Source: VAZQ01 sp963725065
GTDB taxonomy: Bacteria > Pseudomonadota > Alphaproteobacteria > Rhizobiales > Xanthobacteraceae
Length of the DNA: 64,000 bases
Direction: 5' to 3'
NCBI GenBank assembly: GCA_963725065.1
Contig: CAVRXD010000018.1
Coordinates: 1-64,000, forward strand
Shown: positions 42,605 through 52,386 of the stretch, piece by piece
Numbering within the stretch: position 1 is the first letter of the stretch
How the letters are laid out: every line of letters begins with the position of its first letter
Notes under the pieces: generated by a model
The model's input: only the letters and a program-made list of their open reading frames with translations
What the model was told of the DNA's origin: nothing
Database searches by the model: none
Program-made: the position numbers and the translations under genes

Positions 42605-43999
42605 CTACAGCGACTTGACGATCTCTTCGGTCATCTTCTTGGCGTCGCCGAACAGCATCATGGTGTTGTCACGATAGAACAACGTGTTGTCGATGCCGGC
42701 ATAACCGGACGACAGCGAGCGCTTGGAGAACATCACCGTACCGGCCTTCCATACTTCCAGAACCGGCATGCCGTAGATCGGCGAGGTCGGGTCTTCCTTC
42801 GCCGCAGGATTGGTCACGTCATTGGCGCCGATAACAAAAGCGACATCGGCCTGCGCGAATTCCGAGTTGATGTCCTCGAGCTCGAATACCTCGTCGTAGG
42901 GGACATTCGCCTCCGCCAGCAGAACGTTCATATGTCCGGGCATGCGGCCGGCGACGGGATGGATGGCGTATTTCACCTCGACGCCTTCCTTCTTGAGCCG
43001 GTCGGCCATCTCACGCAGGGCGTGCTGCGCTTGCGCCACCGCCATGCCGTAGCCCGGGACGATGATCACCTTGCCGGCGTTCTTCATGGCGAAGGCCGCG
43101 TCCTCGGCGGAGCCCTGCTTCACCGGCCGCTGTTCCTTGCCGGCCGCCGGTCCCGCGACCTCGCCGCCGAAACCGCCGAGAATCACGGAGATGAAGCTGC
43201 GGTTCATGCCCTTGCACATGATGTAGGACAGGATCGCGCCGGAAGAGCCGACCAGCGCGCCGGTGATGATGAGCGCGGAATTCCCCAGGGTGAACCCGAT
43301 TCCGGCGGCGGCCCAGCCGGAATAGGAATTGAGCATCGAGATCACCACCGGCATGTCGGCCCCGCCGATCGGGACGATGATGAGAACGCCGAAGGTAAAC
43401 GCAGCCAGCGCCAACAGCCAGAACGCGACATGACTTTCGGCGCGTACGAACCACACGATCAGCACGACGATGGCGACCGCGAGCGCGAGGTTGATGGCGT
43501 GGCGCGCGGGTAGCAGGATCGGAGCGCCGCTCATGCGCCCGGAAAGCTTGGCGAATGCGATTATCGAGCCGGTGAAGGTCACCGCGCCGATGGCAACGCC
43601 GATCGACATCTCGACCAGGCTCGGCTTGTGGATCGCGCCGGGGAAGCCGATGTCGAAGGCGGCCGGCGCATAGAGCGCGCTGGCCGCCACCAGCACCGCC
43701 GCCATGCCGACCAGCGAATGGAACGCCGCGACCAGTTCCGGCATCGCGGTCATCGGCACACGACGCGCAATCACGGCGCCGGTGCCACCGCCGATCGCAA
43801 GGCCGAGGACGACGAGGGCCCAGGCGCCGGTCCCGACCGGCGGTTGGTAGGCGAGCGTCGTGACGATGGCGATCGCCATGCCCACCATGCCGAACAGGTT
43901 GCCCTGCCGGCTGGTCTCGGGATTCGACAGCCCGCGCAACGCCAGGATGAAGAGAACGCCGGCAACGAGATAGAGCACCGCGCCGAGATCAGCGGACAT
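42605..43999 (-). CDS. pntB: NAD(P) transhydrogenase subunit beta
   Basis: 464 aa. About nine membrane helices form part of the proton channel, then the cytoplasmic NADP(H)-binding domain III with GYGMAVAQAQHALREM (about 338-353), HPVAGRMPGHMNVLLAEANV and IGANDVTNPAAKEDPTSPIY. It uses the proton gradient to make NADPH from NADH. Third gene of the split transhydrogenase operon. Confidence 0.96.
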   Translation of the reverse strand: MSADLGAVLYLVAGVLFILALRGLSNPETSRQGNLFGMVGMAIAIVTTLAYQPPVGTGAWALVVLGLAIGGGTGAVIARRVPMTAMPELVAAFHSLVGMAAVLVAASALYAPAAFDIGFPGAIHKPSLVEMSIGVAIGAVTFTGSIIAFAKLSGRMSGAPILLPARHAINLALAVAIVVLIVWFVRAESHVAFWLLALAAFTFGVLIIVPIGGADMPVVISMLNSYSGWAAAGIGFTLGNSALIITGALVGSSGAILSYIMCKGMNRSFISVILGGFGGEVAGPAAGKEQRPVKQGSAEDAAFAMKNAGKVIIVPGYGMAVAQAQHALREMADRLKKEGVEVKYAIHPVAGRMPGHMNVLLAEANVPYDEVFELEDINSEFAQADVAFVIGANDVTNPAAKEDPTSPIYGMPVLEVWKAGTVMFSKRSLSSGYAGIDNTLFYRDNTMMLFGDAKKMTEEIVKSL

Positions 44000-44011
44000 C
44001 AGCGGCCCCCG

Positions 44012-44485
44012 TCACTTCTTTTTCTTCTGGTACATGCCGAGCATGCGTTGCGTCACCAGGAAGCCCCCGAAGATGTTCACCGAAGCGAGGACCAGCGCGA
44101 TGAAGCCGAACGCCCGCGCCCAGATCGGCCCCGCATCATTGGTCACCAGGGGAACACCGACGGCGAGCAGAGCGCCCACCACGATCACCGACGAGATCGC
44201 GTTGGTCACCGACATCAGCGGCGTGTGCAAGGCCGGCGTCACCGACCACACCACGTAGTAGCCGACGAAGATCGCCAGCACGAAGATCGACAAGCGAAAC
44301 ACGAATGGGTCGACCGCCGCGCTTGTCGCCGCGTGCATGGCCCCGCCGCTCGCCGCCGCGATGATGTCGAGCTGGGCAAGGACGATGTCGGGAGTGACGT
44401 GCTGAGCGCTGTCGCGGACGACGGGCCCGACCGCGGCCTGCGTGTTCAGCGCGGCCAGGCTGCCGGGCAGGATGAATGTCAGCAT
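44012..44485 (-). CDS. pntAB: NAD(P) transhydrogenase subunit alpha part 2
   Basis: 157 aa membrane part of the split alpha subunit. ATG with GAGGAGA upstream; an in-frame start 27 codons earlier overlaps nothing useful. Three membrane helices near the C terminus: LSIFVLAIFVGYYVVWSV with TPALHTPLMSVTNAISS, then VIVVGALLAVGVPLV and FIALVLASVNIFGGFLV; ends QRMLGMYQKKKK. The N-terminal about 70 residues are Ala-rich and longer than in many homologues. Partner of PntAA and PntB. Confidence 0.93.
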   Translation of the reverse strand: MLTFILPGSLAALNTQAAVGPVVRDSAQHVTPDIVLAQLDIIAAASGGAMHAATSAAVDPFVFRLSIFVLAIFVGYYVVWSVTPALHTPLMSVTNAISSVIVVGALLAVGVPLVTNDAGPIWARAFGFIALVLASVNIFGGFLVTQRMLGMYQKKKK

Positions 44486-44587
44486 CGCGATCTCCTCACG
44501 TCGTCCACCTCTCGGTTGCCGCGTCCGCGACAGGGACAGCAGCAGCAGCAAGCCGCCGACCGTCACGCACCCCTGCGCGAGCCGCCG

Positions 44588-45721
44588 TCACGCCGCACTC
44601 TTGGGAGCAAAACTCGGATGAATGACCGCGCCGTCGCGCGTGAGCGCCGTTCCCTTCACGATCTCGTCGTCCCACTTGACGGCGAGCGCCCTGCTGGTCT
44701 TGTCCACCAGGATCTCGAGGAACGCGAAGAGATTCTTGGCATAGAGACTGGAAGCCGACGCGGCGATGCGGCCCGGCACGTTGAGATAGCCGACGATCCT
44801 GACGCCATCCACCTCCGCCACCCCGCCGGGTTTGGCGCATTCGCAATTGCCGCCGCGCTCGACCGCGAGATCGACGATCACCGAGCCCGGCCGCATCGAT
44901 GCGACCATCTCTTTCGAGATCAGCCGCGGCGCCGGCCGGCCCGGGATCAGCGCCGTCGTAATCACGATGTCCTGCTTCTTGATATGCTCGGCGACGAGCG
45001 CGGCCTGCTTGGCCTGGTACTCCTTCGACATCTCCTTGGCGTACCCGCCGGCGGTCTCGGCCTGTTTGAACTCGTCGTCCTCGACGGCGACGAACTTGGC
45101 TCCGAGGCTCTCCACCTGTTCCTTCGATGCCGGGCGAACGTCGGTCGCGGTGACGATGGCTCCCAGCCGGCGAGCCGTTGCGATCGCCTGCAGGCCGGCG
45201 ACCCCGGCTCCCATGACGAAGACCCGTGCCGCCGGGACCGTGCCCGCGGCCGTCATCATCATCGGCAGCGCGCGGCCATATTCGGCGGCGCCGTCGATCA
45301 CGGCGCGGTAACCCGCGAGATTGGCCTGGCTCGAGAGGACGTCCATGGCCTGCGCGCGGGTAATGCGCGGAATGAGTTCCATCGCGAACGCGGTGACGCC
45401 GGCATCCGCCATGGCCTTGAGGGCCGCATCCTCGCCATAGGGATCCATCACGGCGATGACCAGCGCGCCCCGTTTGTAGCGGGCAAGCTCGGACGAGGTC
45501 GGACGGCGCACCTTGAGCACCACGTCGGCACCGTCGACGGCGCTGTCGACGACGGTTGCGCCGGCGGCGATGAATTCGGCGTCCGGAATGCCGGATTTGA
45601 CTCCAGCGCCGGGCTCGACCGCGACCTCGGCCCCGAGCCCCTTCATCTTCTTGACCGTGTCGGGCGTCGCGGCGACCCGGTTCTCGACCGGGTCGGTCTC
45701 GCGCGCTACGGCAATGCGCAT
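44588..45721 (-). CDS. pntAA: NAD(P) transhydrogenase subunit alpha part 1
   Basis: 377 aa soluble NAD(H)-binding domain I. Starts MRIAVARETDPVENRVAATP, has the Rossmann motif VFVMGAGVAGLQAIATARRL (about 169-188) followed by the acidic TDVRPASKEQVESLG and ends in the domain linker ALTRDGAVIHPSF. GAGGAGG precedes ATG. The three-gene split of the enzyme is normal in alphaproteobacteria. Confidence 0.96.
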   Translation of the reverse strand: MRIAVARETDPVENRVAATPDTVKKMKGLGAEVAVEPGAGVKSGIPDAEFIAAGATVVDSAVDGADVVLKVRRPTSSELARYKRGALVIAVMDPYGEDAALKAMADAGVTAFAMELIPRITRAQAMDVLSSQANLAGYRAVIDGAAEYGRALPMMMTAAGTVPAARVFVMGAGVAGLQAIATARRLGAIVTATDVRPASKEQVESLGAKFVAVEDDEFKQAETAGGYAKEMSKEYQAKQAALVAEHIKKQDIVITTALIPGRPAPRLISKEMVASMRPGSVIVDLAVERGGNCECAKPGGVAEVDGVRIVGYLNVPGRIAASASSLYAKNLFAFLEILVDKTSRALAVKWDDEIVKGTALTRDGAVIHPSFAPKSAA

Positions 45722-45781
45722 CCCACTCGCCTCCTCATGACCGGCATGTCGCAGCTTTGAAGCTAGCTTGAAACCGGGACA

Positions 45782-46075
45782 CTAGCCGCCGGAGGTGAGC
45801 GCGAGTGCAAGCAGCGACACCACCACCATGATCCCGCTCGGCAACCTCGACCCGCTGGCAAAACCATGGATGGCCACGCCGGTCGCAACGAAGAAAATCG
45901 CGAAGGCGACGAGCCAATGCCCCGTGACCGCACCAATCGCCAAGCCCAAGACGATATTGGCAACATGGGCGCTGCCGATGGCTACCAAATGAACGAACCG
46001 GTCGTACATCGCCTCGTGCGCCGGGAGGTCGTTGCCCTCCGCTGTCGCGTATTCGGCCTGCCCGTGATCCGCCAT
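45782..46075 (-). CDS. aa3-type cytochrome c oxidase subunit IV
   Basis: 97 aa. ATG 46075 has GGAGG seven bases upstream. Hydrophilic head MADHGQAEYATAEGNDLPAH, then the family segment YDRFVHLVAIGSAHVANIVL and two helices ending LPSGIMVVVSLLALALTSGG. A small accessory protein of the aa3-type oxidase, usually encoded beside pnt genes in this group, linking respiratory proton pumping and transhydrogenation in one operon. Confidence 0.85.
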   Translation of the reverse strand: MADHGQAEYATAEGNDLPAHEAMYDRFVHLVAIGSAHVANIVLGLAIGAVTGHWLVAFAIFFVATGVAIHGFASGSRLPSGIMVVVSLLALALTSGG

Positions 46076-46202
46076 CCGATCCTCCAAAAATCGCTCAAAT
46101 CCGCCGCCGGGGCTTAGCGCAAATGCCCGCAGAGGGCAACGTTACCCCAGTCATACAATGCTTAAATGGCGGTGAGGTCGTTCCCCCAGGGCGGGCATCC
46201 GG

Positions 46203-47573
46203 TCAATGGTCGGAAGCAACCTTGTCGAGCCCGACGGAGGCGAGCGCCTTGGCCTGCCGATCGCCCACGCGGCGGAGCGAGAAATCCTCGATTGCCTGGT
46301 TGAACAGCACGTGAAAATTGAGCTCCGCGCGCAGGTGCAGAAACACGGCGCCGAGCCCGATCGCGGCGCGGTCCATGAACACGAATTCCCGGGGGATGGT
46401 GATCGGCCCCTGCTGCTTCAGCGCCTGATGAACCCGGAACGCTTCGCGCCGGCCGTATTCGGACGGCTTGACGCCGTCGGCCAGGCTGCGCACCCGATCG
46501 TCCAGCAGCGGTCCATAGATGAACCGCGCCCAGATATTGAGCACGTCGATCAATTCGCGGCTGAGCCGCTTGAAGCCCCACGTCTCGTAGGCATGGACGA
46601 TGAGAGCGTCGTCGTTCTTGAGCAAGCCATGGTAGAGATCGACAACCCCGCCGACGAACTTCGACGGGAAGATGCGAATGCAGCCGTAGTCAAGGAGATT
46701 GATGCCGGTGGGCAAACCGTCCACGTCGAATACGCTGTAATTGCCGAGATGCGGGTCACCGTGGATCACGCCGAAACGGCTGAATGACCACCACCACGCC
46801 ATGAACATCGCGGTGCCCAGCCGGTTGCGGGTGGCGAGGTCGGTATTCACGTGTTCGAGCAGGCGGCGCCCTTCGAGCCAATCGAGCGTCAGCAGTCGGT
46901 TGGTCGACAGCTCCGGCCACACCTGCGGCACCCGAATCTGCTCGATGCCGTCGAGCATCTTGCGATAAAGCATGACGTGCTTGGCTTCGCGGCGATAATC
47001 GAGCTCCTCGCGAATGCGCACGCCGATTTCCTTGGCGATCTCGCTGGTGTCGATCACGGGATCCATGCGTCGATGGATCGCGAAGATCAGCTGCAACTGC
47101 CGCAGGTCAGCTTCGACCGCCGATTGCATGTCCGGGTATTGCAGCTTGCAGGCAAGATCACCCCCGCCATGGGCGCGGGCGCGATGAACCTGGCCGAGCG
47201 AAGCAGCCGCGGCCGGGTGATGCTCGAAGCTCGCGAACTTCTTCTGCCAGCCCGGGCCGAGCTCCGCGCCCATACGGCGCTTGACGAAGGCCCAGCCCAT
47301 GGGCGGCGCCTGGCTTTGCAACTTCATCAGCTCGGCTGCGTATTCCGGCGGCAGGGCATCGGGGATGGTGGCCATGAGCTGGGCCACCTTCATGATCGGG
47401 CCCTTGAGGCCCCCGAGCGCCGCCGCGAGCTCGGTCGCGTTCTTGCCGCGATCGAGCGCGAGCCCGAACAGCCGCGCCCCGGCGAAGCGGGCGGCGACAC
47501 CGCTCATATTGGCCCCGACGCGTGCGTAGCGGGCGGCACGGGCGGAGAAACGGTTGGCTTCGCGATCGGTCAT
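46203..47573 (-). CDS. ABC1/UbiB-family atypical kinase
   Basis: 456 aa of the AarF/ABC1/UbiB family. The family's KxGQ motif appears as PIMKVAQLMATIPDALPPEY (about 60-79); VHRARAHGGGDLACKLQYPD carries the ATP-lysine region; the catalytic-loop region is FGVIHGDPHLGNYSVFDVDG (about 270-289), and LLDYGCIRIF is the DFG-like metal site (Asp). ATG 47573 gives the usual SDxEANRFSARAARYARVG start; longer in-frame starts at 47609 and 47624 exist. Related proteins support ubiquinone biosynthesis or lipid export; this one's role is unknown. Confidence 0.88.
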   Translation of the reverse strand: MTDREANRFSARAARYARVGANMSGVAARFAGARLFGLALDRGKNATELAAALGGLKGPIMKVAQLMATIPDALPPEYAAELMKLQSQAPPMGWAFVKRRMGAELGPGWQKKFASFEHHPAAAASLGQVHRARAHGGGDLACKLQYPDMQSAVEADLRQLQLIFAIHRRMDPVIDTSEIAKEIGVRIREELDYRREAKHVMLYRKMLDGIEQIRVPQVWPELSTNRLLTLDWLEGRRLLEHVNTDLATRNRLGTAMFMAWWWSFSRFGVIHGDPHLGNYSVFDVDGLPTGINLLDYGCIRIFPSKFVGGVVDLYHGLLKNDDALIVHAYETWGFKRLSRELIDVLNIWARFIYGPLLDDRVRSLADGVKPSEYGRREAFRVHQALKQQGPITIPREFVFMDRAAIGLGAVFLHLRAELNFHVLFNQAIEDFSLRRVGDRQAKALASVGLDKVASDH

Positions 47574-47742
47574 TGCATCTCGCGGCTGCGGTCTCTGCAG
47601 CGTGTCCATGGACAAGATAGGCATTTGCGGGCGCAACGCCAGTTGCGCCCGGTGATTCTCGCCATTCCGGACTGGACCAATCCCACGCCGACGCGCAGCA
47701 CGATGGCGTGGGAGCACGCGTGCAGCCTTGTCGTCGCAAGCT

Positions 47743-50274
47743 CTACTCGGAAGCTTGAGCGCCCTGCGGACCCGGTGGCCCCGACCATTTCAGCAGGTCC
47801 TTGGCGGCCTTTACGAGCGGGTCGGCGAGCCCCGTGCCCTGCCACGGTGCCGGCTTCGGCCGCATTCCCACATTGTCGTTGCCCAAGAACACTTCGTTGA
47901 CTGCGTGAAAGCCCAGCGCGCGATAGGCTTCGAATTGCTCCTCGGAGAACAATTGATCGGCAGTCGTCTCGTGCGGATAGCTCGGAAAGCGGCGCTTGTA
48001 ATCGACGATATAGTCGTTCTCATCGCCGGTGATAGACGATTTTATGTAGAGCAGGATGCCCTTCTGATTCTGCGGATAGATGATTTCGCCCACGGCGCAG
48101 TGCGGACCATGCGGGGCGGCATGCGGCGGCAGACCACCGCTCTTCGCGATCTCTTCCGATGCCGCGCGCGTCCCATCACGAATCTCGGCCCATGGGAGGG
48201 CGATCAGGACTCCGAGATCGATACGCGCATAACGCTGCAAGGCAACGAGCGAGCGGAACGCCATTTCAGGATCGGCCTCGGCGTCGACGGCGATGATCAG
48301 CTGGCATCGTCTGCGCAGCAGCTCATAGATGCCGAGATTTTCGATATGGCCGCCATCGGTGAGATAGACCGTGTCGGAATTCTCCCGCATCAAACCAAAC
48401 AATTCCTGCAGGAAATAGAGTTGGTCGAATATGGAAAGGGGCTTGCGCGCAAGGGCAAGCTGCCGCGGATTTGCCACCCAATATCCCAGGCGGACGTTCA
48501 GGATCGCCAGGGTCGGCGTCAATGCCTTGATGCTGTTGGCGCCCATGTTCGACGATGCCGCCGCCCCCGAGACGGCCATGGCGGTCGCCAGGTCGAGCTC
48601 ATGGACTTCGTCTTCGAACTCCGTGGTGCGTACATATTTGGTGGCGCCGCTGCCGATAAATCGGGGACTGAAGATGAAGAAATCCGCATTCCGGCCGCGA
48701 CGATTGGCGTACTTCGATCCCTGGATGTTCAAGGCCGTATTGATGAGATGATAGGGTGTGTCGGTGCAGGAGATTTCGCTCAGCTTGAAACGATCGAGCG
48801 GAGCCAATTCGAAATTCTCGTACTTCATCAATTCTTCGGTCACCGCAATGTCGAGCGGCCTGGATATGGGTGCGCGCGAGTACGATCCCGGAGGGCGTCC
48901 CTCGATGGTCGTGGGGTCGAACAGGAACGCCTTGCTCAACCGGTCGCGATAGAGGCGGTGGAGAGAATTGGCGTTCGGGGCCAGCAGCAGCGATGCGACG
49001 AACAGTGCAAAGGACGTCACCAGATAAAACCATCCAATCGGCGCGTCGCCGGGAAATCCGGCGAACCAGTGCCGGGAAAGATCGAAGATCCACTTCGGCG
49101 CGTGATAAGTGTTGTCGCCTACTACCTTGATTCCCAGAAAGCAGAAATACAGGTAGACGAGCCAGAGCAGGATCGGGATCGCCGCCCCGGCCACATAGAC
49201 GGCTGCCTTGCCGACCCCCCGCATGGCCACAGCAATGAAACTCGGCTTCTCCGCGCCTTCCTTTAATAGGCCGCCGATGTGCCGGCTGAGGAACGCGACC
49301 GCGGCCGAGAATGGAGCCAGCACCACGGCCAGGCCCTGCAACCAGCCGACCAGGCTCGTGGAGAATTTGCTTTGCTGCTGGCCGGATTCGAAAATGCCTT
49401 TCAGGATGATGGGCTGCAGCTCGCAAAATCCGATGATCAGCAGGATGATGAGAAGACCGGCACACACCTTGGTCCAGTGCGATCCGATTTCCGCGGCCCA
49501 GCCACTCACTTCGAGCGAGCGCCACAGACCCCATGCCAGCAACAACAGAACAAACAAATACAATAATATCAGCGTCAAGCTGAACTGACCTGCAGCCAGC
49601 GCTTCAGGGACATAACGGCCGAGAAAGCGAGGTTGGTGCAGATCGTCCGTGGTCGGTTTGATGAAGATCGTGATGGCGGCGGCGAACAGCAGCCACGGCA
49701 ACAGCAGCAGGGCGTTGGCGAGCAGTCCGCGCAGATAGATCGCTACGTTGTAGAAGACGTTGATGCTGCCGCGTGGAAACAAATAATTGGAATGATTGCG
49801 GATGTGTTGAACGGAATACGGCTCGTCCTGGGTGAGGCTGCTCTGGAATGGAAACTTGCCCTTTGAACGCGTCATCGCTGCGGACAGCGACGTGCCGATG
49901 TAGCCGCCGCCCGACACCGTGGACAGGTAATCAATATTTTTCAGAACGCCGGCTTTATCGAGCGCCTGCAGAGCACCGAGACAAAAGGAAGCCGAGCGCA
50001 CGCCGCCGCCGGAGAGGGCCAGCCCGATGACATTCGAGTCCGCGGTCGGCCGCAGGATCGGCTCGCGTCCGGAATGCGTGTCGTCTTGCACGCCGGCGTT
50101 GGATCCGGAATGTGTCGATGAACCAGACCCGGCGGGTTTGAGGCCAGAGACGTCGCCAACGGATGCGTCCTCGACCTCGAGCGCCACCAGGTCCGTCCTG
50201 CCCGCCTTCGTGCGGCGCGCATTGATGGCCTCGATCTCTTCCGAAAACACCTCGTCGAAGCGATAGATTCTCAT
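47743..50274 (-). CDS. Patatin-like phospholipase with membrane-domain insertion
   Basis: 843 aa. Patatin oxyanion motif LALSGGGVRSASFCLGALQA near 85-104 and nucleophile Ser121 in LSTVSGGGYIGTSLS; the paired Asp of the Ser-Asp dyad is in LTDGGHIENLGIYELL near residue 640. Between them lie about 500 residues containing at least six hydrophobic helices (for example ANALLLLPWLLFAAAITIFI, SLTLILLYLFVLLLLAWGL, LLIILLIIGFC, VYVAGAAIPILLWLVYLY). So catalytic halves flank a membrane domain and must come together. ATG 50274 has GAGG five bases upstream; GTG nine codons earlier is possible. It may be a lipid acyl hydrolase of the inner membrane. Confidence 0.88.
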   Translation of the reverse strand: MRIYRFDEVFSEEIEAINARRTKAGRTDLVALEVEDASVGDVSGLKPAGSGSSTHSGSNAGVQDDTHSGREPILRPTADSNVIGLALSGGGVRSASFCLGALQALDKAGVLKNIDYLSTVSGGGYIGTSLSAAMTRSKGKFPFQSSLTQDEPYSVQHIRNHSNYLFPRGSINVFYNVAIYLRGLLANALLLLPWLLFAAAITIFIKPTTDDLHQPRFLGRYVPEALAAGQFSLTLILLYLFVLLLLAWGLWRSLEVSGWAAEIGSHWTKVCAGLLIILLIIGFCELQPIILKGIFESGQQQSKFSTSLVGWLQGLAVVLAPFSAAVAFLSRHIGGLLKEGAEKPSFIAVAMRGVGKAAVYVAGAAIPILLWLVYLYFCFLGIKVVGDNTYHAPKWIFDLSRHWFAGFPGDAPIGWFYLVTSFALFVASLLLAPNANSLHRLYRDRLSKAFLFDPTTIEGRPPGSYSRAPISRPLDIAVTEELMKYENFELAPLDRFKLSEISCTDTPYHLINTALNIQGSKYANRRGRNADFFIFSPRFIGSGATKYVRTTEFEDEVHELDLATAMAVSGAAASSNMGANSIKALTPTLAILNVRLGYWVANPRQLALARKPLSIFDQLYFLQELFGLMRENSDTVYLTDGGHIENLGIYELLRRRCQLIIAVDAEADPEMAFRSLVALQRYARIDLGVLIALPWAEIRDGTRAASEEIAKSGGLPPHAAPHGPHCAVGEIIYPQNQKGILLYIKSSITGDENDYIVDYKRRFPSYPHETTADQLFSEEQFEAYRALGFHAVNEVFLGNDNVGMRPKPAPWQGTGLADPLVKAAKDLLKWSGPPGPQGAQASE

Positions 50275-50380
50275 GACGGCCTCGATCTCGGAGGGCCTCA
50301 CCGCTCACACGCCAATTGCAATTCTTGCAACTAAGACTGCCACACAGCACACCCCACAGCCGCAAGCGGCCCTGGGAATC

Positions 50381-52216
50381 TCAGTCCAGCGCCTCCAGCT
50401 CCGCAATCATGCCTTCGATCACGCCGAGGCCGCCCTGCCAGAAGGCGGGGTCGCGGGCATCCAGCCCGAACGGAGCCAGGAGCTCGGAGTGATGCTTGGT
50501 GCCGCCGGCCGCGAGCATCGCCAGATAGCGTTCGGCGAAGCCATCCGTCGCGCGCTCGTAGACCGCGTACAGCGAATTGACCAGGCAATCGCCGAACGCA
50601 TAGGCGTAGACATAGAACGGCGAGTGCACGAAGTGCGGAATGTAGGCCCAGAAGGTCTCGTAGCCGGGCTTGAGCTCGATCGCCGGGCCGAGGCTCTCGT
50701 GCTGCACTTCGAGCCAGAGCGCGTTGAGACGATCGGCGGTAAGCTCTCCGTTCCTGCGCTCCAGGTGGACACTGCGCTCGAACGTGTAGAACGCGATCTG
50801 GCGCACCACCGTATTGATCATGTCTTCGACCTTGGCGGCGAGCATGGCTTTGCGCTGCTTGCGGTCGACATTGGCCAGGAGCTTCTTGAACGTGAGCATC
50901 TCGCCGAACACGCTCGCGGTTTCCGCCAGCGTGAGCGGCGTCGGCGCCATCAACGCGCCATTCGGCGCCGCGAGCACCTGGTGCACGCCGTGTCCGAGCT
51001 CGTGTGCGAGCGTCATCACGTCGCGCGGCTTGCCCTGGTAGTTGAGCAGCACGTAAGGGTGCGCCGAGGGCACGGTCGGATGCGCGAAGGCGCCGGGTGC
51101 CTTGCCGGGCCGCACCGGCGCGTCGATCCAGTTGTTCTTGAAGAAACGTTCCGCGATGGCCGCCATATCGGGCGAGAACGCGCCATAGGCGGTGAGCACG
51201 GTCGCCTGCGCCTCGCCCCAGCCGATCGTGCGCGCGGGCACCTTCGGAAGCGGCGCGTTGCGGTCCCAGTGGGGCAGCCGTTTCTTGCCGAACCAGCGCG
51301 CCTTGAGCGCATAATAACGATGCGAGAGCCGCGGATAGGCCGCGCGCACCGCCTTCACCAGGGCATCGACCACCTCGGGCTCAACCCGGTTGGACAAGTG
51401 CCGCGCCTCCGCCACGTCGGCGAAACCGCGCCAGCGGTCGGCGATCTCCTTGTCCTTCGCGAGAACGTTGGTGATCAGCGCAAAGGTGCGCAGGTTCTCC
51501 TTGAATGTCTTGGCGAGCGCCTGCGAAGCCGCCTTGCGCGTCGTCGCGCTCGAATCCTGCATGAGGTTGAGCGTCGGCTCGATCGCAAGCGATTTCGATC
51601 CGACCTTGAAGCGCAGGCTCGCGATGGTCTCGTCGAACAGCCGGTTCCAGGCCGAATAGGCCGTCACCGACTTCTCATGGAACAGCTGCTCGATGCGGTC
51701 TTCGAGCTGATACGGCTTGTCCTTGCGCACGTCTTCGAGCCACGGCCGGTAATGCCCGAGCGCCGGCTCCTGCATGGCGGCTTCGAGCTTGGCGTCGTCG
51801 ATACGGTTGAGCTCGAGCACGAAGAACAGGAGATGCGTGGACGCAGCCGTGATGCGCTCCTGCACGTCGGCGTAGAACTTCGCGCGGGCGGGATCGACGG
51901 TGTTGCCCGCATGCACCAGACCGGCAAACGAAATGAGCCGGCCGAGCAGATCGTCGAGCGCCTCGAAGCGCTTTACAGCTTCCACCAAGCCCGCGCCCGG
52001 CGCGGATTCATCGGCGAGCGCTGCAAGCTTGCCCTTGTATGCCTGTTCGAAGGCAACGCTTTCCGCATCGGCGCGATCGAGGTCGCGCTTCACCTGCGGG
52101 TCGTCGATCCCGCCATAGAGATCGGCCAGATTCCATTCCGGCAAGGCGCCAAGACGAGTGGCGGGGGGGGATTTGGTTGCGCGCCGGGCGGAGGTGCGTT
52201 TGGCTTGTGCAGGCAT
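50381..52216 (-). CDS. M3 family oligoendopeptidase (PepF-like)
   Basis: 611 aa zinc metallopeptidase that degrades short peptides in the cytoplasm. The zinc site MTLAHELGHGVHQVL (HExxH near residue 397) and the third ligand in TLAETASVFGEML (about 424-436) are intact. N-terminal about 30 residues are basic, then the family start LPEWNLADLYGGIDDPQVKR. The start at ATG 52216 is chosen by homology length; it has no strong ribosome site. Confidence 0.93.
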   Translation of the reverse strand: MPAQAKRTSARRATKSPPATRLGALPEWNLADLYGGIDDPQVKRDLDRADAESVAFEQAYKGKLAALADESAPGAGLVEAVKRFEALDDLLGRLISFAGLVHAGNTVDPARAKFYADVQERITAASTHLLFFVLELNRIDDAKLEAAMQEPALGHYRPWLEDVRKDKPYQLEDRIEQLFHEKSVTAYSAWNRLFDETIASLRFKVGSKSLAIEPTLNLMQDSSATTRKAASQALAKTFKENLRTFALITNVLAKDKEIADRWRGFADVAEARHLSNRVEPEVVDALVKAVRAAYPRLSHRYYALKARWFGKKRLPHWDRNAPLPKVPARTIGWGEAQATVLTAYGAFSPDMAAIAERFFKNNWIDAPVRPGKAPGAFAHPTVPSAHPYVLLNYQGKPRDVMTLAHELGHGVHQVLAAPNGALMAPTPLTLAETASVFGEMLTFKKLLANVDRKQRKAMLAAKVEDMINTVVRQIAFYTFERSVHLERRNGELTADRLNALWLEVQHESLGPAIELKPGYETFWAYIPHFVHSPFYVYAYAFGDCLVNSLYAVYERATDGFAERYLAMLAAGGTKHHSELLAPFGLDARDPAFWQGGLGVIEGMIAELEALD

Positions 52217-52386
52217 GGGGGATTGCAAATATCCGGGGTCATCACGCAACAGAGTTGCTAACGGGCCGCGGCCGTCGCACCGCGTGCATGCGATGCACAT
52301 ATGCCGCCGCTGAGCCCGCCGGTCAACACCGCCGCCAGACGGCATCGGGAGCGGCTTCAGCGCGGTGTGGAGATTGAACGTCTTGC

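Noticed and set aside
43628..45760. 710-codon open frame on the plus strand
   Set aside because: Antisense to pntB, pntAB and pntAA; typical of high-GC shadow frames.
50273..52261. 662-codon open frame on the plus strand
   Set aside because: Antisense to the M3 peptidase, which has an intact HELGH site.
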